Shown here one piece after another: positions 13,053-13,514 of a DNA stretch of 13,514 nt; positions within the stretch are counted from its first letter, which is position 1; every line of letters starts with the position of its first letter. Under the pieces are notes generated by a model, which ran no database searches, was not told where the DNA came from, and worked only from the letters and a program-made list of their open reading frames with translations. A program made the position numbers and the translations under genes. Source of the stretch: DATAFT01 sp035544635 (lineage in GTDB: Bacteria; Acidobacteriota; Thermoanaerobaculia; Multivoradales; Multivoraceae); assembly GCA_035544635.1 (NCBI GenBank), contig DATKDQ010000437.1:1-13514 (forward strand). The letters are read 5' to 3'.

Positions 13053-13514
13053 ATGCCCCCGCCCGATCCGCCTGTGGGCCAGCCGCCGCACCCTCATCCA
13101 CGCACGGGCCAGCCCCGAGACCCCCACCGCCCCATGGACCAGCCCCGAAACCCACACTCACCCATGGGCCAGCCGCGAAACCCCCGCCCACCCGTGGGCC
13201 AACCCGAAGCGCCGTGCCTGGTCGTGATCGACGACGAGACCGGGTCACGAGAGTCGATGGCGCTCGCGCTCGAGAAGGCCGGGTTTCGCGTCCGCACCTT
13301 CGACGACGCGCGCAAGGCGCTCGAATTCATCGCCGAGGAGCCGGCGGTGCGAGTCGCCGTCTGCGACGTGAAGATGCCGGGCATGGACGGTCTGAGGTTC
13401 CTCAATGCCGTGCGCGAGCGCGGGATCGACCTGGGCGTCATGCTCGTCACCGGCTTCGGGTCGATCGACTCGGCGGTCGAGGCGATGCGCATCGGCGCCG
13501 ACGACTACATGACC
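13053..13514 (+). CDS. NtrC-type response regulator, N-terminal part (runs off window)
   Basis: Only the first 154 codons are in the window. Residues 55-154 are a CheY-like receiver: LVVIDDE (56-62, acidic pocket Asp60/Asp61), phosphoacceptor Asp105 in VCDVKMPGMDG, and Thr133 in LVTGFG. GSIDSAVEAMRIGADDYMT (136-154) is the wording typical of sigma-54-activating (NtrC/AtoC group) receivers; the conserved Lys would come just past the edge. With the amt, gln and sigma-54 context, an NtrC role is a fair inference, but the AAA+ and HTH domains are not visible. Residues 8-51 are a Pro-rich tandem repeat not expected in this family. No start has a good ribosome site. Later in-frame starts (GTG 13074, ATG 13134, ATG 13164, GTG 13194) are possible and would shorten or remove the repeat. 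Confidence 0.85.
   Translation, partial: MPPPDPPVGQPPHPHPRTGQPRDPHRPMDQPRNPHSPMGQPRNPRPPVGQPEAPCLVVIDDETGSRESMALALEKAGFRVRTFDDARKALEFIAEEPAVRVAVCDVKMPGMDGLRFLNAVRERGIDLGVMLVTGFGSIDSAVEAMRIGADDYMT
13074..13205 (+). repeat. 30-bp minisatellite encoding a ten-residue Pro-rich repeat
   Basis: Four 30-bp units (13074, 13104, 13134, 13164) and a partial fifth (13194-13205) encode VGQPPHPHPR, TGQPRDPHRP, MDQPRNPHSP, MGQPRNPRPP and VGQP. The unit length is a multiple of three, so copy-number change would keep the receiver in frame. Units are diverged, mostly at third and charged positions. Confidence 0.8.

Overview
The window is GC-rich, has signal peptides and strong Shine-Dalgarno sites, and encodes a full proteobacterial-type nitrogen control circuit (GlnD, PII, adenylylatable GlnA, GlnE) together with sigma-54 promoters. 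This points to a high-GC Gram-negative bacterium of proteobacterial or deltaproteobacterial/Myxococcota-like type. The sequence alone does not place it further.

Layout. Two plus-strand genes lie at the left: an MBL-fold hydrolase (15-1001) and, 12 bp later, an exported intradiol-dioxygenase-like protein (1014-1592). They converge on a long minus-strand block read right to left: amtB-1 (12564-11254), amtB-2 (10992-9628), glnD (9403-6824), glnB/glnK (6837-6505, overlapping the end of glnD by 14 nt), glnA (6227-4812) and glnE (4702-1598). At the right edge a plus-strand NtrC-type response regulator begins (13053, running off the end), divergent from amtB-1.

How the genes work together. The Amt proteins bring in ammonium. 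GlnD reads glutamine and uridylylates or deuridylylates PII at Tyr51. PII controls the Amt channels, whose C-terminal tails look like GlnK-binding tails, and also controls GlnE. GlnE adenylylates GlnA on a Tyr that is present (Tyr399). The partial response regulator may be the sigma-54 activator of the locus. Each amt gene has its own good -24/-12 match, at 12635-12650 and 11059-11074. Two 16-bp palindromes lie 31 bp apart about 120-150 bp upstream of the amtB-1 start site, an enhancer-like arrangement.

The less ordinary material is between the genes. The glnA leader holds a tandem 63/62-bp unit with two hairpins each. The amtB-1/response-regulator gap holds two identical 75-bp hairpin repeats bracketed by a 17-bp direct repeat. 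The response regulator starts with a tandem ten-residue Pro-rich repeat. I saw no tRNA, rRNA, CRISPR, transposase or phage genes. The core genes are conventional, and I found no evidence for a wholly new multi-gene system here.
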